Assembly: GCF_012843675.1 (NCBI RefSeq)
Contig: NZ_JABAFO010000006.1
Span: 29,587-93,586 of the forward strand
DNA from: Lactobacillus sp. MRS-253-APC-2B
GTDB taxonomy: Bacteria; Bacillota; Bacilli; Lactobacillales; Lactobacillaceae
DNA length: 64,000 nt
Direction: 5' to 3'
Shown: piece by piece, positions 1 through 8,784 of the stretch
Position numbering within the stretch: the first letter of the stretch is position 1
How the letters are laid out: every line of letters begins with the position of its first letter
Program-made: the position numbers and the translations under genes
Notes under the pieces: model-generated
Database searches by the model: none
What the model was told of the DNA's origin: nothing
Seen by the model: only the letters and a program-made list of their open reading frames with translations

Positions 1-1650
1 TGGTCTCATCCGATAGCCGCCATTGGCAATCGTTGACATGTACTGTGCCAATTGAATCGTTGTGTAGCCATCGTAGTTCCCGTATGAAAGGTCAAGTGCC
101 GAACCGATGTTGGACTGTTTAGAAGGCCCCTCATAGCCGGTACTTTCACCTGGCAGGTCAATCCCTGTCTTAACGCCTAAGCCGAACATCTTGAAGTAGT
201 AGCGCAGCTTGGTAAAGATCGATGGATCAAGGTCAATCGCGCCACCAGAGACATACTTCATGCCCCCTTCTTTCATTGCCAGCTGCATCATGTAGGAGTT
301 GGATGAAACTTCCAGAGCGGTAGCCGCATTCAAGGCAATGTTGGCACTACCAGTCTTGTTGAACCAAGAAGTCTTGGCACTGGTTCCGGCCAGCTTGATC
401 GGCATATCAGTCAAGGTGTTGTTGCTTGGCGTAATGACACCGCTCATAAAGCCACCCATGATCATGGCCCCTTTGACAACCGAACCCATCGTAATTGGAT
501 GGTTGATCGCACCAATTTCATCGGTCGTCTGCTTGCCAGTCGTTGGATCCCGATCAATCCCAGCCATCGCGTAGATCTCACCGGTATTTGGATTCATAAC
601 GACGGCATAGACCCCAGTTGAATAAGCGATCCCAGCTGATGAATAGTTCTTTTCCAAAATGCTTTGTACCTGTTTTTGGAACTTGGAATTGATCGTCAAA
701 ACCAGGTTGTCACCCTTCTTGCCGGCATATTTTACCTTTTCTTTGTTCGTATTGCCAGTGGTTGTAACCTCAGTCTGCGACTTGGAGCCAGCCAGCGTTG
801 CCTGATAGAGTTTTTCCAGATAGCTTTGACCCACGTTGTCGTTTCTTGAGTAGCCTTGCGCCAGCATTGAGTTCAACTCGTCGCTTGGCAGCCCGGATGA
901 CAGCGTCCCAGTCAGTGTCTGAATCGCCTTGCCCTGTGGATAGTTTCGCGTCCAGGCCTTGCCGATCTTGACCCCTGGCATCTCGCTTAAGTGCTCACCG
1001 ACTTCAGCTAATTCCTTAGCCGTGACGCCAGTTGACTTGATATAGGTTGTCGAAAGCGAATAGGCCCCGCTCATGGCAGCATAGATGCGCGCTTTGTTTT
1101 GCTGCAGCTTGGTCAGCTTGTAGACTTCCGGATGCTTGTTCAAGTAGGCTAATGCCTTGTTATATTGACCGTTGCTGGTAACCTGACTGGACAGGTGCAG
1201 TTTTTTGACAATTGCCTTTAGGTTGCGGCTGTCAGCCAGATAGTAGTCTTCTGCCTGGCGCTGCGTCAACTTGGTCTTGGTACCAACATTGACATAGTTA
1301 CCCAGACGATTGGCAATCTTATACAGATCCGCACTGGTAACATCGGCGCCTTTGGTATAGGTAATTGCCTGGTGAACCTGATTGCCGACCAGCACCTTGC
1401 CAGATGAGTCATAGATCATCCCACGCTGAACGTTGTTGGTCTGCACGGTGGTATCCGAGCTTTTGACCTCAGCCTTAAAAGATGATCCATTCAGCACCTG
1501 CAGATAAAACAGGCGGGCAACCAAGGCCAGTAAAAGGAGCGCTACGATCCACAGCAAAAAGTTCAATCGCGATGGAATCACGGATTGCGCAGTTTTTTTG
1601 CCCTTCTTGCGTTGATCGAAGATGCCCTTAAAGCGATTTAAGAACTTCAA
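1..1650 (-). CDS. Class B penicillin-binding protein (PBP2B-type transpeptidase), 3' end outside window
   Basis: Peptidoglycan DD-transpeptidase anchored in the membrane, a class B PBP of the division/elongation type. 550 residues are visible; the gene runs off the left edge, so the KTG motif is not seen. The start is a TTG at 1650 with AAGGAG about 10 bases upstream; no in-frame ATG fits the N-terminus. A basic cytoplasmic tail is followed by one membrane segment (about residues 30-48), a PBP dimerisation-type domain, then the transpeptidase domain with SVVK (S390, K393) and the SxN motif SSN (449-451). The SSNSYM context resembles PBP2B of lactic acid bacteria. Divergent from the YfhO gene. 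Family is certain; division versus elongation role is inferred. Confidence 0.93.
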   Translation of the reverse strand, partial: MKFLNRFKGIFDQRKKGKKTAQSVIPSRLNFLLWIVALLLLALVARLFYLQVLNGSSFKAEVKSSDTTVQTNNVQRGMIYDSSGKVLVGNQVHQAITYTKGADVTSADLYKIANRLGNYVNVGTKTKLTQRQAEDYYLADSRNLKAIVKKLHLSSQVTSNGQYNKALAYLNKHPEVYKLTKLQQNKARIYAAMSGAYSLSTTYIKSTGVTAKELAEVGEHLSEMPGVKIGKAWTRNYPQGKAIQTLTGTLSSGLPSDELNSMLAQGYSRNDNVGQSYLEKLYQATLAGSKSQTEVTTTGNTNKEKVKYAGKKGDNLVLTINSKFQKQVQSILEKNYSSAGIAYSTGVYAVVMNPNTGEIYAMAGIDRDPTTGKQTTDEIGAINHPITMGSVVKGAMIMGGFMSGVITPSNNTLTDMPIKLAGTSAKTSWFNKTGSANIALNAATALEVSSNSYMMQLAMKEGGMKYVSGGAIDLDPSIFTKLRYYFKMFGLGVKTGIDLPGESTGYEGPSKQSNIGSALDLSYGNYDGYTTIQLAQYMSTIANGGYRMRP

Positions 1651-1883
1651 TTTCGATATCTCCTTAGACAGAATAAGTCTATTTTAACAAATTTTTCGCG
1701 ACTCGACAGAATCAAGCCACAAGATTGTCCTCAAGACTTTAACTATACTCTTTTATTTGCAAGATTAAACCTATTATGAGATGATTTAACGAATTTTAAG
1801 CAAGGAAACCACGAAGTTTTCACACTTTATGGCTATAATAAAACCCGTAATTTTCATACTTTATGATAAGGATCTGTTTTAAT

Positions 1884-4514
1884 ATGACACATACCGTTCG
1901 TCAGCGCCGTTTGGTTTTGCTGATCAGTTTCTTGCTGCCTGTCTTGATTATGGGCGGCTACTTTGCCTATCGCGGCATGGCACCATTTGGCAGCAGTACT
2001 GTCCTGACTGTAGATCTTGGTCAGCAGTACGTTGATTTTTTTGCCTATCTGCGCTCATCGCTTCTGCATCACCCCAGCAGTCTGCTCTATTCATTTAGCA
2101 AGGGACTGGGCGGTGAGATGTGGGGGACCAATGCATATTATCTTTGGAGTCCACTGAATCTATTGCTGCTCTTTTTCCCAGCCCAGCACCTGTCGAGCGG
2201 CATCGCCATCATGACCCTTTTAAAATATGGTCTAGCCGGACTTTCGATGGCTTGGGTGCTTGACAAAGAAAAGCTTCAGCAAGGTCCGCGCATCTGGATC
2301 TTTTCAACGCCATATGCCTTAATGGGCTGGATGGTGGCTAATCAGTTCAACCTACTGTGGCTGGACGTTTTGTTCCTGTTACCAATGATCATCTATGGCG
2401 AACGCAAGCTGCTGAAGGGTCAGAGTCCCTGGACCTACACGCTATGGCTGGCAGCTGCTTTGATCGACAACTACTATATGGCCTGGATGGTGGCCATCTT
2501 TACCGTTTTATTTGGAATCTGGATGATCGCCAGTGAAAAGACCACCTGGCAGTGGCACTGGCACAATGTCGGCTATACCATAGGACGCTATTTAGGCAGT
2601 TCCATGATCGCTGGAGCCATCAGCGCGTTCGTACTGCTGCCGACTGCCTATGCCTTAACTCAGAGTAAGGGTACTTATACAACCACGTCATGGAACTGGA
2701 AACTCGAGTACAATCCATTGAAGATGCTGGCTAAGCTGGTGCCGGGATCATTTAATTTCAACCAGATGCCAAGTGGTCAGCCTAATATCTATGTCGGCAT
2801 GCTGATCATGATTGGTGCCGTACTTTACTTTTTCAACCGGCGCGAAAAAATTGGCGGTCGCTTGGTTGCTGGCCTGATTACCTTGTTTTTGCTGGCTTCT
2901 TTTTGTATCGAGGCATTGGATTTATTCTGGCATGGCGGTCAGTTTCCGGTCTGGTACCCCTACCGTTTTTCCTACCTATTTTCTTTTTGGAGCATCTGGC
3001 TGGCTGCGCGAACATTGCAGCCCGACTTTCGCATCAAGTGGCCAGCCGCGCTTGGCTTAATGGCTTTGGTCGGCAGCATTTTTGCCTACCTGATGCTCAA
3101 GCAGGTCAGTCATCTTTCATACATCAATCGTAATCAATTGCTGATTGGGCTGGGGTTTGCACTGGTTGCCATTTTGGCGCTTTTAATTCCGCGCCGGGGC
3201 AATCAAAGACTCTATGACCTGCTTTTGATTTTACTGGCAGTCTGTGATGTCAGCACCAGTGCATTTACGTCTTTAAACAATATCTCTTATGTCTCGCAAG
3301 CTGAGTTTGGCAACTATACCAAAGAATTGGACAAAGCCGTTACCAAGCTCAAATCTTTAGACAGTGGCCTTTATCGCACTGGCAAGACCTTTATGCGGAC
3401 CAAAGACGATCCATTCCAAGCCGATTTCAACAGCGGTGATCACTTTGGCTCGACGCTGGAACCTGCTCAGCCGGCTTTCATGGGTGCAATCGGTCAGCCG
3501 GATGGTGATGGCTTTATTACCTATACGGACGGCACGCAGGTTACTGATTCGCTGTTGGGCTTCAAGTACTTCTTACAAGAGCGGCATGCTGGCCAACAAA
3601 ATGGCAATACCGTTTTACCTCAGACCAGCCTCAGACCTGATCTCAAGCAGAAAAAAACGGTAGCCAAGACTTCGATGGTCAACATCAAGTCCAATCAAAA
3701 TGCCTTGCCAATCGCATTTGGGGCTAGCAGCCAAGTACTGAATCTGACGCATAATACGTTAGATCCCCTGTCCTATCAGTCACAGATTTTTCAGTCACTG
3801 GCTGGCCGCAATATCAACCAGTCATTGTTCCAGGTGCAAAACTTTAACCATGTGACGTTTGGCAATGTTCAATCAGCCGTGCAGATTACCGGTACGACCT
3901 TCAAAAAGCGCAACCTCATGACTCCGGCAAGCATTGAGCTTGAGTTTACACCAACAACCAACAATTCTTATTATCTGACGCTTGGTGCCAACATCAAAAA
4001 CAATGCCACGATTACGATCAACGGCAAAGCTTTAACCCAATATGACACCTATCGTAATACGGTAACGGTCAACGTGGCTAACCATGCTAAAGGCAAGACC
4101 ATCAAGATCATCTTCAGCCTAAAGAACTCAACTTTGTGGATGCAAAACGTCAGCCTCTACATGCTTAACCAAAAAGCTTTCAATGCCAGTCTCAAGACCT
4201 TAAAGCAGTCGCCATTAAAGGTCACCAGCTATGGATCCAACCGCATCAAGGGGACGATCAATCTTAAGCATGGTCAGGATCTTTTGATGACCACCATTCC
4301 TTATGACAAGGGTTGGCACGTTAAGGTTGATGGCAAAACGGTCACGCCTAAAAAAGCTTTGAGTACCTTCATGGCCATCTCAATGTCTGCTGGCAAGCAT
4401 ACGGTCTCGATGTATTACATTCCACCATACTTGATCTTAGGTACGGCGATCACGCTGATCAGTCTTGGCGCCAGTCTCTGGTGGATCAGATCTGGCATTC
4501 GACGCAGACAGTAA
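1884..4514 (+). CDS. YfhO family polytopic membrane protein (GT-C-like glycosyltransferase)
   Basis: Large integral membrane protein (876 residues) of the YfhO family, which in Bacillus and Listeria is tied to glycosylation of lipoteichoic acid and other envelope polymers with a lipid-linked sugar donor. The N-terminal half carries about a dozen hydrophobic segments; the C-terminal third (from about residue 440) is a soluble, extracellular-looking beta-rich domain, and one membrane helix near the C-terminus (about 850-870) is followed by a basic tail. The first membrane segment is followed by a short loop with DLGQQYVDFF, typical of the family. I chose ATG 1884 because AAGGA (1868-1872) lies 11 bases upstream; ATG 1863 in the same frame overlaps that site. 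A TATAAT lies at 1834-1839. Monocistronic, ended by a hairpin. Confidence 0.88.
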   Translation: MTHTVRQRRLVLLISFLLPVLIMGGYFAYRGMAPFGSSTVLTVDLGQQYVDFFAYLRSSLLHHPSSLLYSFSKGLGGEMWGTNAYYLWSPLNLLLLFFPAQHLSSGIAIMTLLKYGLAGLSMAWVLDKEKLQQGPRIWIFSTPYALMGWMVANQFNLLWLDVLFLLPMIIYGERKLLKGQSPWTYTLWLAAALIDNYYMAWMVAIFTVLFGIWMIASEKTTWQWHWHNVGYTIGRYLGSSMIAGAISAFVLLPTAYALTQSKGTYTTTSWNWKLEYNPLKMLAKLVPGSFNFNQMPSGQPNIYVGMLIMIGAVLYFFNRREKIGGRLVAGLITLFLLASFCIEALDLFWHGGQFPVWYPYRFSYLFSFWSIWLAARTLQPDFRIKWPAALGLMALVGSIFAYLMLKQVSHLSYINRNQLLIGLGFALVAILALLIPRRGNQRLYDLLLILLAVCDVSTSAFTSLNNISYVSQAEFGNYTKELDKAVTKLKSLDSGLYRTGKTFMRTKDDPFQADFNSGDHFGSTLEPAQPAFMGAIGQPDGDGFITYTDGTQVTDSLLGFKYFLQERHAGQQNGNTVLPQTSLRPDLKQKKTVAKTSMVNIKSNQNALPIAFGASSQVLNLTHNTLDPLSYQSQIFQSLAGRNINQSLFQVQNFNHVTFGNVQSAVQITGTTFKKRNLMTPASIELEFTPTTNNSYYLTLGANIKNNATITINGKALTQYDTYRNTVTVNVANHAKGKTIKIIFSLKNSTLWMQNVSLYMLNQKAFNASLKTLKQSPLKVTSYGSNRIKGTINLKHGQDLLMTTIPYDKGWHVKVDGKTVTPKKALSTFMAISMSAGKHTVSMYYIPPYLILGTAITLISLGASLWWIRSGIRRRQ

Positions 4515-4551
4515 AATTTATTTGATTACTATATAAAACAACTTTAATAAT

Positions 4552-4604
4552 AAAAATGGCCGAAGATCAGCGTTTTAAGTCACGCAATCTTCAGCCATTT
4601 TTTG
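4552..4604. terminator. Bidirectional rho-independent terminator between yfhO and the copper ATPase
   Basis: AAAATGGC-CGAAGAT pairs with ATCTTC-AGCCATTTT around a loop, with T runs on both sides (TTTTTTG on +, TTTTTA on -). It can serve the two convergent genes. Confidence 0.8.
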
Positions 4605-4634
4605 TTTTGAGACTTTATTCCCAGCCTCTTTTTT

Positions 4635-6548
4635 TCATTCGTCAATTTTAGCAACGTTTAACAGCAATGAGCTGGCAACCACCGAAGCTGAGCTAAAGGC
4701 CATTGCCAACCCCGCCAAGGCAGGACTGAGCTCAATTCCCCAATGCGCGAAAACACCGGCCGCGATTGGAATACCGATCAGATTGTAGATCAAAGCCCAA
4801 AACAGATTCAACTTGATGCGGGCAAAGGTCTTTTTAGCTATTGAAAGTGCCCTAACGACATCTTTAAGACTGTTCTTGATTAAAACAATGCCGCCCGTCT
4901 CAATTGCCACATCAGTTCCCGAGCCCATCGCAATGCCGACATCCGCAGTTGCTAATGCCGGTGCGTCATTGATCCCATCACCGACAAAGGCTGTTACACC
5001 TTGATTTTGCAGATTTTTGACTCGTTGTGCCTTATCGCCTGGCATAACCGAGGCAATTACCTCATCGATGCCAACCTGCTTGGCAATTGCTTGGGCCGCC
5101 TGCTCATTGTCACCGGTAATCATAACCGTGTGATAGCCTTGCTGCTTAAGCTTTTCAATCGCAGCCTTGGCAGATGGCTTAGGGACGTCTTGAATTGCAA
5201 TCAAGCCGATTACTTTGCCTGCTTGGCCGATTGCTGCTACCGTCTTGCCATCTGACTGCAGCTGATTCATTTTGACTTGCAGTGTTTTGGCAATTGGCTG
5301 GCTGGCCAGATCCGGTTTGCCGACAAAAACGGTTTGACCATTGATTATGCCAGTGACGCCTTGGCCTGTTAGATTCTTAAAATCAGTAACAGTAGGCAGC
5401 GTAAGCTTTTGATCCTGTGCCTTTTTAACAATGGCACCAGCCAAGGGATGCTCAGACAATGATTCCAAACCGGCTGCCAGTGTTAAGGCTTGTTCTTGCT
5501 CCCCGATCACATCGGTAACGACTGGCTGTCCCAGCGTAATCGTCCCGGTTTTGTCAAAGGCCACGTTTTTAATATGGCTGGCAGTTTCCAAAACCTCGCC
5601 ATTCTTGATCAAAATTCCCAGCTTGGCAGCACGTCCGGTACCAACCATCAAGGCAGTTGGCGTGGCAATTCCTAAAGCACATGGACAGGCAATCACGATT
5701 GTCGAAACGGCAAAAGTCAGTGCCTTGGCTAATTCAGCATCCAAAAAGACGTACCAGACGGCAAAAACGGCAATTGCAATCATCAAGACCACTGGAACGA
5801 AAATATCAGCAATCCGATCCGCCAGTTTTTGTATCGGTGCATGGCTGGACTGAGCATGCTTGACGATCTCAACGATTTGAGCCAGCATGGTATCCTTGCC
5901 AACTTTTTCGGCGATATATTCCAGCATCCCCGTTTGATTGAGGGTACCACCGATCACTGCATCGCCGGCCTGCTTTTCAATCGGCATGCTCTCACCGGTA
6001 ATCATTGACTCGTTGACCGTTGAATGACCAGCAACTACCTTGCCGTCGGTAGCAATTTTTTCACCAGGACGTACCAGCAGGCGATCACCGATTTTAACGT
6101 CTTCAATCGGAACTTCTTTGGTTTGGCCATCTTTAATCAGCGTGGCGTTTTTAACCTGCAGCTGCAGCAGTCTGGTTGTTGACTGTGAGGCTTGCGTGCG
6201 CATCTTGTCTTCCAGGTACTGCCCAAGCAAAACGAAGACAATGATGTAAGCGGCACTTTCAAAAAATACGCCTTGATGATGCAATAGCGCGTAGATACTG
6301 TACAGATATGCCGTCATGGTCCCAACGGCAACCAACGTGTCCATGTTGGCATGGTGATGCAAAAATGCTGCCCAGGCACTCTGAACAAATGCACGGCCTG
6401 AGATCAGCATGATCAACGTTGTCAAAATCAATGCCACCCAGTCACCGTTTGGGATCATTGGCCAATTAAAAAACATAGCCAGCATGTCATATAACATCGG
6501 TAACGCCAGCATCAAAGCCAGCCAAAAACGCTTTTTGATGCTCATCAT
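4635..6548 (-). CDS. Copper-translocating P1B-type ATPase lacking an N-terminal metal-binding domain
   Basis: Membrane pump that exports copper (or silver) ions with ATP. 637 residues. Visible: TGES in the actuator domain (about 184), the transmembrane CPC metal-binding motif (about 288-290), the phosphorylation site DKTGT (about 332) and the hinge GDGINDAP. There is no CxxC HMA domain before the first helix, so it is a short form; the N-terminus starts almost directly in a membrane segment, as in some CopB/CopA variants of lactobacilli. Starts at ATG ATG, overlapping the stop of the cupredoxin gene (ATGA), so the two are translationally coupled. The CPC motif and the cop boxes upstream point to Cu(I); direction of transport is inferred from the family. 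Confidence 0.92.
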   Translation of the reverse strand: MMSIKKRFWLALMLALPMLYDMLAMFFNWPMIPNGDWVALILTTLIMLISGRAFVQSAWAAFLHHHANMDTLVAVGTMTAYLYSIYALLHHQGVFFESAAYIIVFVLLGQYLEDKMRTQASQSTTRLLQLQVKNATLIKDGQTKEVPIEDVKIGDRLLVRPGEKIATDGKVVAGHSTVNESMITGESMPIEKQAGDAVIGGTLNQTGMLEYIAEKVGKDTMLAQIVEIVKHAQSSHAPIQKLADRIADIFVPVVLMIAIAVFAVWYVFLDAELAKALTFAVSTIVIACPCALGIATPTALMVGTGRAAKLGILIKNGEVLETASHIKNVAFDKTGTITLGQPVVTDVIGEQEQALTLAAGLESLSEHPLAGAIVKKAQDQKLTLPTVTDFKNLTGQGVTGIINGQTVFVGKPDLASQPIAKTLQVKMNQLQSDGKTVAAIGQAGKVIGLIAIQDVPKPSAKAAIEKLKQQGYHTVMITGDNEQAAQAIAKQVGIDEVIASVMPGDKAQRVKNLQNQGVTAFVGDGINDAPALATADVGIAMGSGTDVAIETGGIVLIKNSLKDVVRALSIAKKTFARIKLNLFWALIYNLIGIPIAAGVFAHWGIELSPALAGLAMAFSSASVVASSLLLNVAKIDE

Positions 6549-6922
6549 TTTACGATCACCTTACCATGAAACATATTCATCCCACAGGCAAACTCATACT
6601 CGCCAGCCTTGCTGGTATCAACTTTAATCTGGTGCAGCTGATTTTGTGGCAGTTTTTCGTTGATTCCCATATCTGGAAAGACGACCCGTTCCAAGCAAGA
6701 TGAAGGATCCTTGCGATAAAAATCCAGTTCTGCCGGTACGCCTTTTTTTAAGACAATCGTACTTGGCGAATAACCACCATTAACTTCTACTTTTACCTTC
6801 TGATCCTGGCTGTCGGCACTAACGTCAGCCGCAACGGCCTTTTCTTGATGACGGCCAAAGAACCACCAGATAATTGCAGCAATTAATAATACAGCAATCA
6901 ATAAAACTAAGACTTTAATCAT
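6545..6922 (-). CDS. Membrane-anchored cupredoxin-domain protein
   Basis: 125-residue protein with one N-terminal membrane helix (about residues 3-20) and an extracytoplasmic cupredoxin fold. Candidate copper ligands are the Cys in PSSCLE and the Cys/Met/His set in ACGMNMFHG near the C-terminus. Probably binds copper at the outer face of the membrane and hands it to, or receives it from, the ATPase with which it overlaps by 4 bases. Start ATG 6922 is preceded by AAAGGAG; a longer in-frame extension (to 7024) has no ribosome site and would contain the promoter and operators. First gene of a two-gene copper operon. The chaperone-like role is inference from the pairing. Confidence 0.87.
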   Translation of the reverse strand: MIKVLVLLIAVLLIAAIIWWFFGRHQEKAVAADVSADSQDQKVKVEVNGGYSPSTIVLKKGVPAELDFYRKDPSSCLERVVFPDMGINEKLPQNQLHQIKVDTSKAGEYEFACGMNMFHGKVIVK

Positions 6923-6939
6923 TATTCCATTCTCCTTTT

Positions 6940-6955
6940 GTTTACGATTGTAATC
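6940..6955 (-). promoter_or_regulatory. cop box 2 (CopY/CopR-type operator)
   Basis: Minus strand GATTACAATCGTAAAC; its core TACAATCGTA matches TACAnnTGTA with one mismatch (C for T). It sits between the promoter and the ribosome site of the cupredoxin gene. Paired cop boxes are typical of copper-induced operons in Lactobacillales. Confidence 0.6.
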
Positions 6956-6968
6956 TTTAACCGTAATC

Positions 6969-6997
6969 ATTTTGAACTTTATAATTACATTTGTCAA
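6969..6997 (-). promoter_or_regulatory. Promoter of the copper operon
   Basis: On the minus strand TTGACA (6992-6997), 17-base spacer, CAAAAT (6969-6974). The -35 lies inside the upstream cop box, which suits repression by CopY/CopR. The -10 is imperfect. Confidence 0.55.
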
Positions 6998-6998
6998 C
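6983..6998 (-). promoter_or_regulatory. cop box 1 (CopY/CopR-type operator)
   Basis: Minus strand GTTGACAAATGTAATT; its core GACAAATGTA matches the cop-box consensus TACAnnTGTA at 7 of 8 fixed positions (G for the first T). It overlaps the -35 element. Confidence 0.65.
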
Positions 6999-7009
6999 AC
7001 AGACGTAAT

Positions 7010-7046
7010 AAAAAAATTCCCCACTTCGCTTTTGAAGCGGGGAATT
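7010..7046 (-). terminator. Terminator after greA
   Basis: Minus strand ATTCCCCgCTTC / GAAGtGGGGAAT around a short loop, followed by seven T. Confidence 0.85.
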
Positions 7047-7055
7047 ATTGGAAGC

Positions 7056-7532
7056 TTACTTAACTTCCAAAATCTTGACCTTCATCGTGCCATTTGGAAT
7101 CTCAATTTCAACTTCTTCACCAACCTTGTGACCAATCAAGCCCTTAGCCATTGGCGATTCGTTTGAGATCTTGCCGTTCAGTGGGTCAGATTCGGATTCA
7201 CCAACGATTTGGTAGGTTTCCGGTTCTTCGTCCGGCAGTTCTTTAAACGTTACCTGACGACCCATTGATACCTCGTCAGCAGCCACGTCATTGTTGTCGA
7301 TGATCACCGAGTACTGCAGCATGTGTTCGATCTGTGAGATCCGGCTTTCAACAAATGACTGCTCGTCTTTGGCTGACTCGTATTCGGAGTTTTCCGAAAG
7401 GTCACCATAGCTGCGGGCAATCTTGATTCGTTTGATTACTTCTGGGCGCCGTACCAGACGCAGGTTTTCCAGTTCTTCTTCCAGTTTTTGCTTACCTTCA
7501 GCCGTCATTGGGTAGCTTTTTTCTTCAGCCAT
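7056..7532 (-). CDS. greA: Transcription elongation factor GreA
   Basis: 158 residues, the usual GreA length. It enters the secondary channel of RNA polymerase and stimulates cleavage of backtracked transcripts. The N-terminal coiled coil (about residues 1-75) carries the tip acidic motif GDLSENSEY; the C-terminal domain (about 85-158) is the FKBP-like polymerase-binding part. ATG 7532 has a good GGAG site. Follows udk, as in Bacillus and other lactobacilli (mltG-udk-greA order). Ended by a strong hairpin. Confidence 0.97.
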   Translation of the reverse strand: MAEEKSYPMTAEGKQKLEEELENLRLVRRPEVIKRIKIARSYGDLSENSEYESAKDEQSFVESRISQIEHMLQYSVIIDNNDVAADEVSMGRQVTFKELPDEEPETYQIVGESESDPLNGKISNESPMAKGLIGHKVGEEVEIEIPNGTMKVKILEVK

Positions 7533-7628
7533 TTCAATAACTCCTTTGATTTTTATTTAGAAATGATTTTAAGTTTCGTCTTTTGCAACGTTAACATGCT
7601 AAACATTAATTGTAAACCATCATTAATG

Positions 7629-8282
7629 TTACTTTAGTTCAGTATGACCGCGCTTGACCAAAATGTCGCGAACCTTAGTCGATAAAAGATCAATTGCGAC
7701 CTGGTTTTCGCCACCCTCTGGTACGATCAAATCAGCGTAGCGCTTGGTTGGTTCGATAAATTGGTGATACATTGGCTTAACCGTTGCCAGATATTGACCA
7801 ATGATTGAATCCAAAGACCGCCCCCGCTCTTCCATATCACGCTGAATACGGCGAATGATGCGAATGTCATCATCAGTATCAACATACACCTTGATATCCA
7901 TCAGATTACGAAGGCGCTCGTCATCCAGGATCAAAATGCCTTCCAGAATAATCACGTCTTGTGGTTCCACATGCACGGTCTCCTTAGCCCGCGTGTAGGC
8001 TTTATAGTCATAAACCGGCATTTCAATGGCTTGATTATGCCGTAATTGGTCCAGCTGCTCAACCAACAGATCCGTGTCAAAAGCCAGGGGATGATCATAG
8101 TTAACGGCCTTACGCTGCTCCATGGTCATGTCGGCCTGGTCGTTGTAGTAGGTATCTTGAGTAATAATCTGAATGGACTGGCCATGCAGCTGATTGTAGA
8201 TGGCACGGCTGACCGTGGTTTTACCACTGCCGGAGCCGCCCGTTACGCCAATAATGATTGGACGTTTGTCATCATTGTTCAC
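7629..8282 (-). CDS. udk: Uridine kinase
   Basis: Phosphorylates uridine and cytidine to UMP and CMP in pyrimidine salvage, cytoplasmic. 217 residues. P-loop GGSGSGKTT at about 15-23, the DTYY/NYDHP substrate region, and the LEGILIL strand with a following Asp-rich stretch (DDERL) are all present. Lies between the mltG-like gene and greA with 66-96 base gaps, a conserved neighbourhood. It complements the nucleoside breakdown genes near 42-46 kb. Confidence 0.96.
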   Translation of the reverse strand: MNNDDKRPIIIGVTGGSGSGKTTVSRAIYNQLHGQSIQIITQDTYYNDQADMTMEQRKAVNYDHPLAFDTDLLVEQLDQLRHNQAIEMPVYDYKAYTRAKETVHVEPQDVIILEGILILDDERLRNLMDIKVYVDTDDDIRIIRRIQRDMEERGRSLDSIIGQYLATVKPMYHQFIEPTKRYADLIVPEGGENQVAIDLLSTKVRDILVKRGHTELK

Positions 8283-8348
8283 GCTAAATTTCTCCTTTAT
8301 TTGTCAATACAAAATTTAGTATAGCGCAGCCAGATAGCAGCGACAAGG

Positions 8349-8717
8349 TTATTCACTGGTATTTGTCGTTGCAGTCGGTTTTTGCTGCAGCTTTTCTACA
8401 ATCTGAGGCGTTGACTGACTCCGTTTTAGATAAAAGCGCCCGGCCTTAATTCCCTGCGTCTTGTGCGTTTGCAAATAATAGTCGAACACATAGGCATTGC
8501 GTACCAGTTTTTGTTTTTTTAGCAAGGACCCGGTCTGTTTATCGGTCGTACCCTTTGGAATCACCACCACACGTTTGGTTTGATCACTAGTATCAACTGG
8601 CAGCAGCTCATGATTAAACCAGCCATGAATCACTAATCCGCCAATGATTAAAATAGCAATCACAATTATGGTGACGATGTTTTGGCGCCGCAGCTGTTGT
8701 TTGGTAAAATTGGGCAT
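8349..8717 (-). CDS. Short MltG-like membrane protein without the catalytic domain
   Basis: 122 residues: a basic N-terminus, one membrane helix (about 14-33) and an extracytoplasmic domain that looks like the N-terminal LysM-like part of MltG/YceG (VVIPKGTT..., LLKKQKLVRNAYVFDYYL, KAGRFYL). Full MltG proteins are about 350-400 residues and carry the endolytic transglycosylase domain after this point; here the frame ends in a Thr-rich tail and stop 66 bases before udk. Position upstream of udk-greA is that of mltG. ATG 8717 is used because AGAGGA lies 7 bases upstream; a TTG at 8735 overlaps that site. It may be a retained fragment or a non-enzymatic partner; peptidoglycan cleavage is not expected. 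Confidence 0.75.
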   Translation of the reverse strand: MPNFTKQQLRRQNIVTIIVIAILIIGGLVIHGWFNHELLPVDTSDQTKRVVVIPKGTTDKQTGSLLKKQKLVRNAYVFDYYLQTHKTQGIKAGRFYLKRSQSTPQIVEKLQQKPTATTNTSE

Positions 8718-8741
8718 TTTTAATTCCTCTGACAAAATGAC

Positions 8742-8771
8742 AAAAAGGGACCGCCAGTTTTGACGTTCCCT
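8742..8771 (-). terminator. Terminator after pheT
   Basis: Minus strand AGGGA...TCCCT hairpin with inner CG pairs, followed by TTTTTG; lies between pheT and the mltG-like gene. Confidence 0.7.
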
Positions 8772-8784
8772 AATCAGTCATAAA

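Noticed and set aside
1651..1883. Intergenic region between the PBP and yfhO searched for a small gene or RNA
   Set aside because: AT-rich with a TATAAT near yfhO but no frame with start signal and no convincing hairpin.
6923..7024. N-terminal extension of the cupredoxin protein to 7024
   Set aside because: It would run through the promoter and both cop boxes and has no ribosome site; the internal ATG 6922 has an excellent one.
7595..7635. Inverted repeat AACATTAAT...ATTAATGTT after udk as a terminator
   Set aside because: AT-only stem and no T run on the coding strand; udk and greA are probably co-transcribed.
8283..8330. TTGACA upstream of udk, and an almost identical TTGACAAATAAAGG before the HD-domain gene near 13480
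   Set aside because: Both lie too close to the ribosome site to be a -35 with a usable -10, so the likeness is probably chance.
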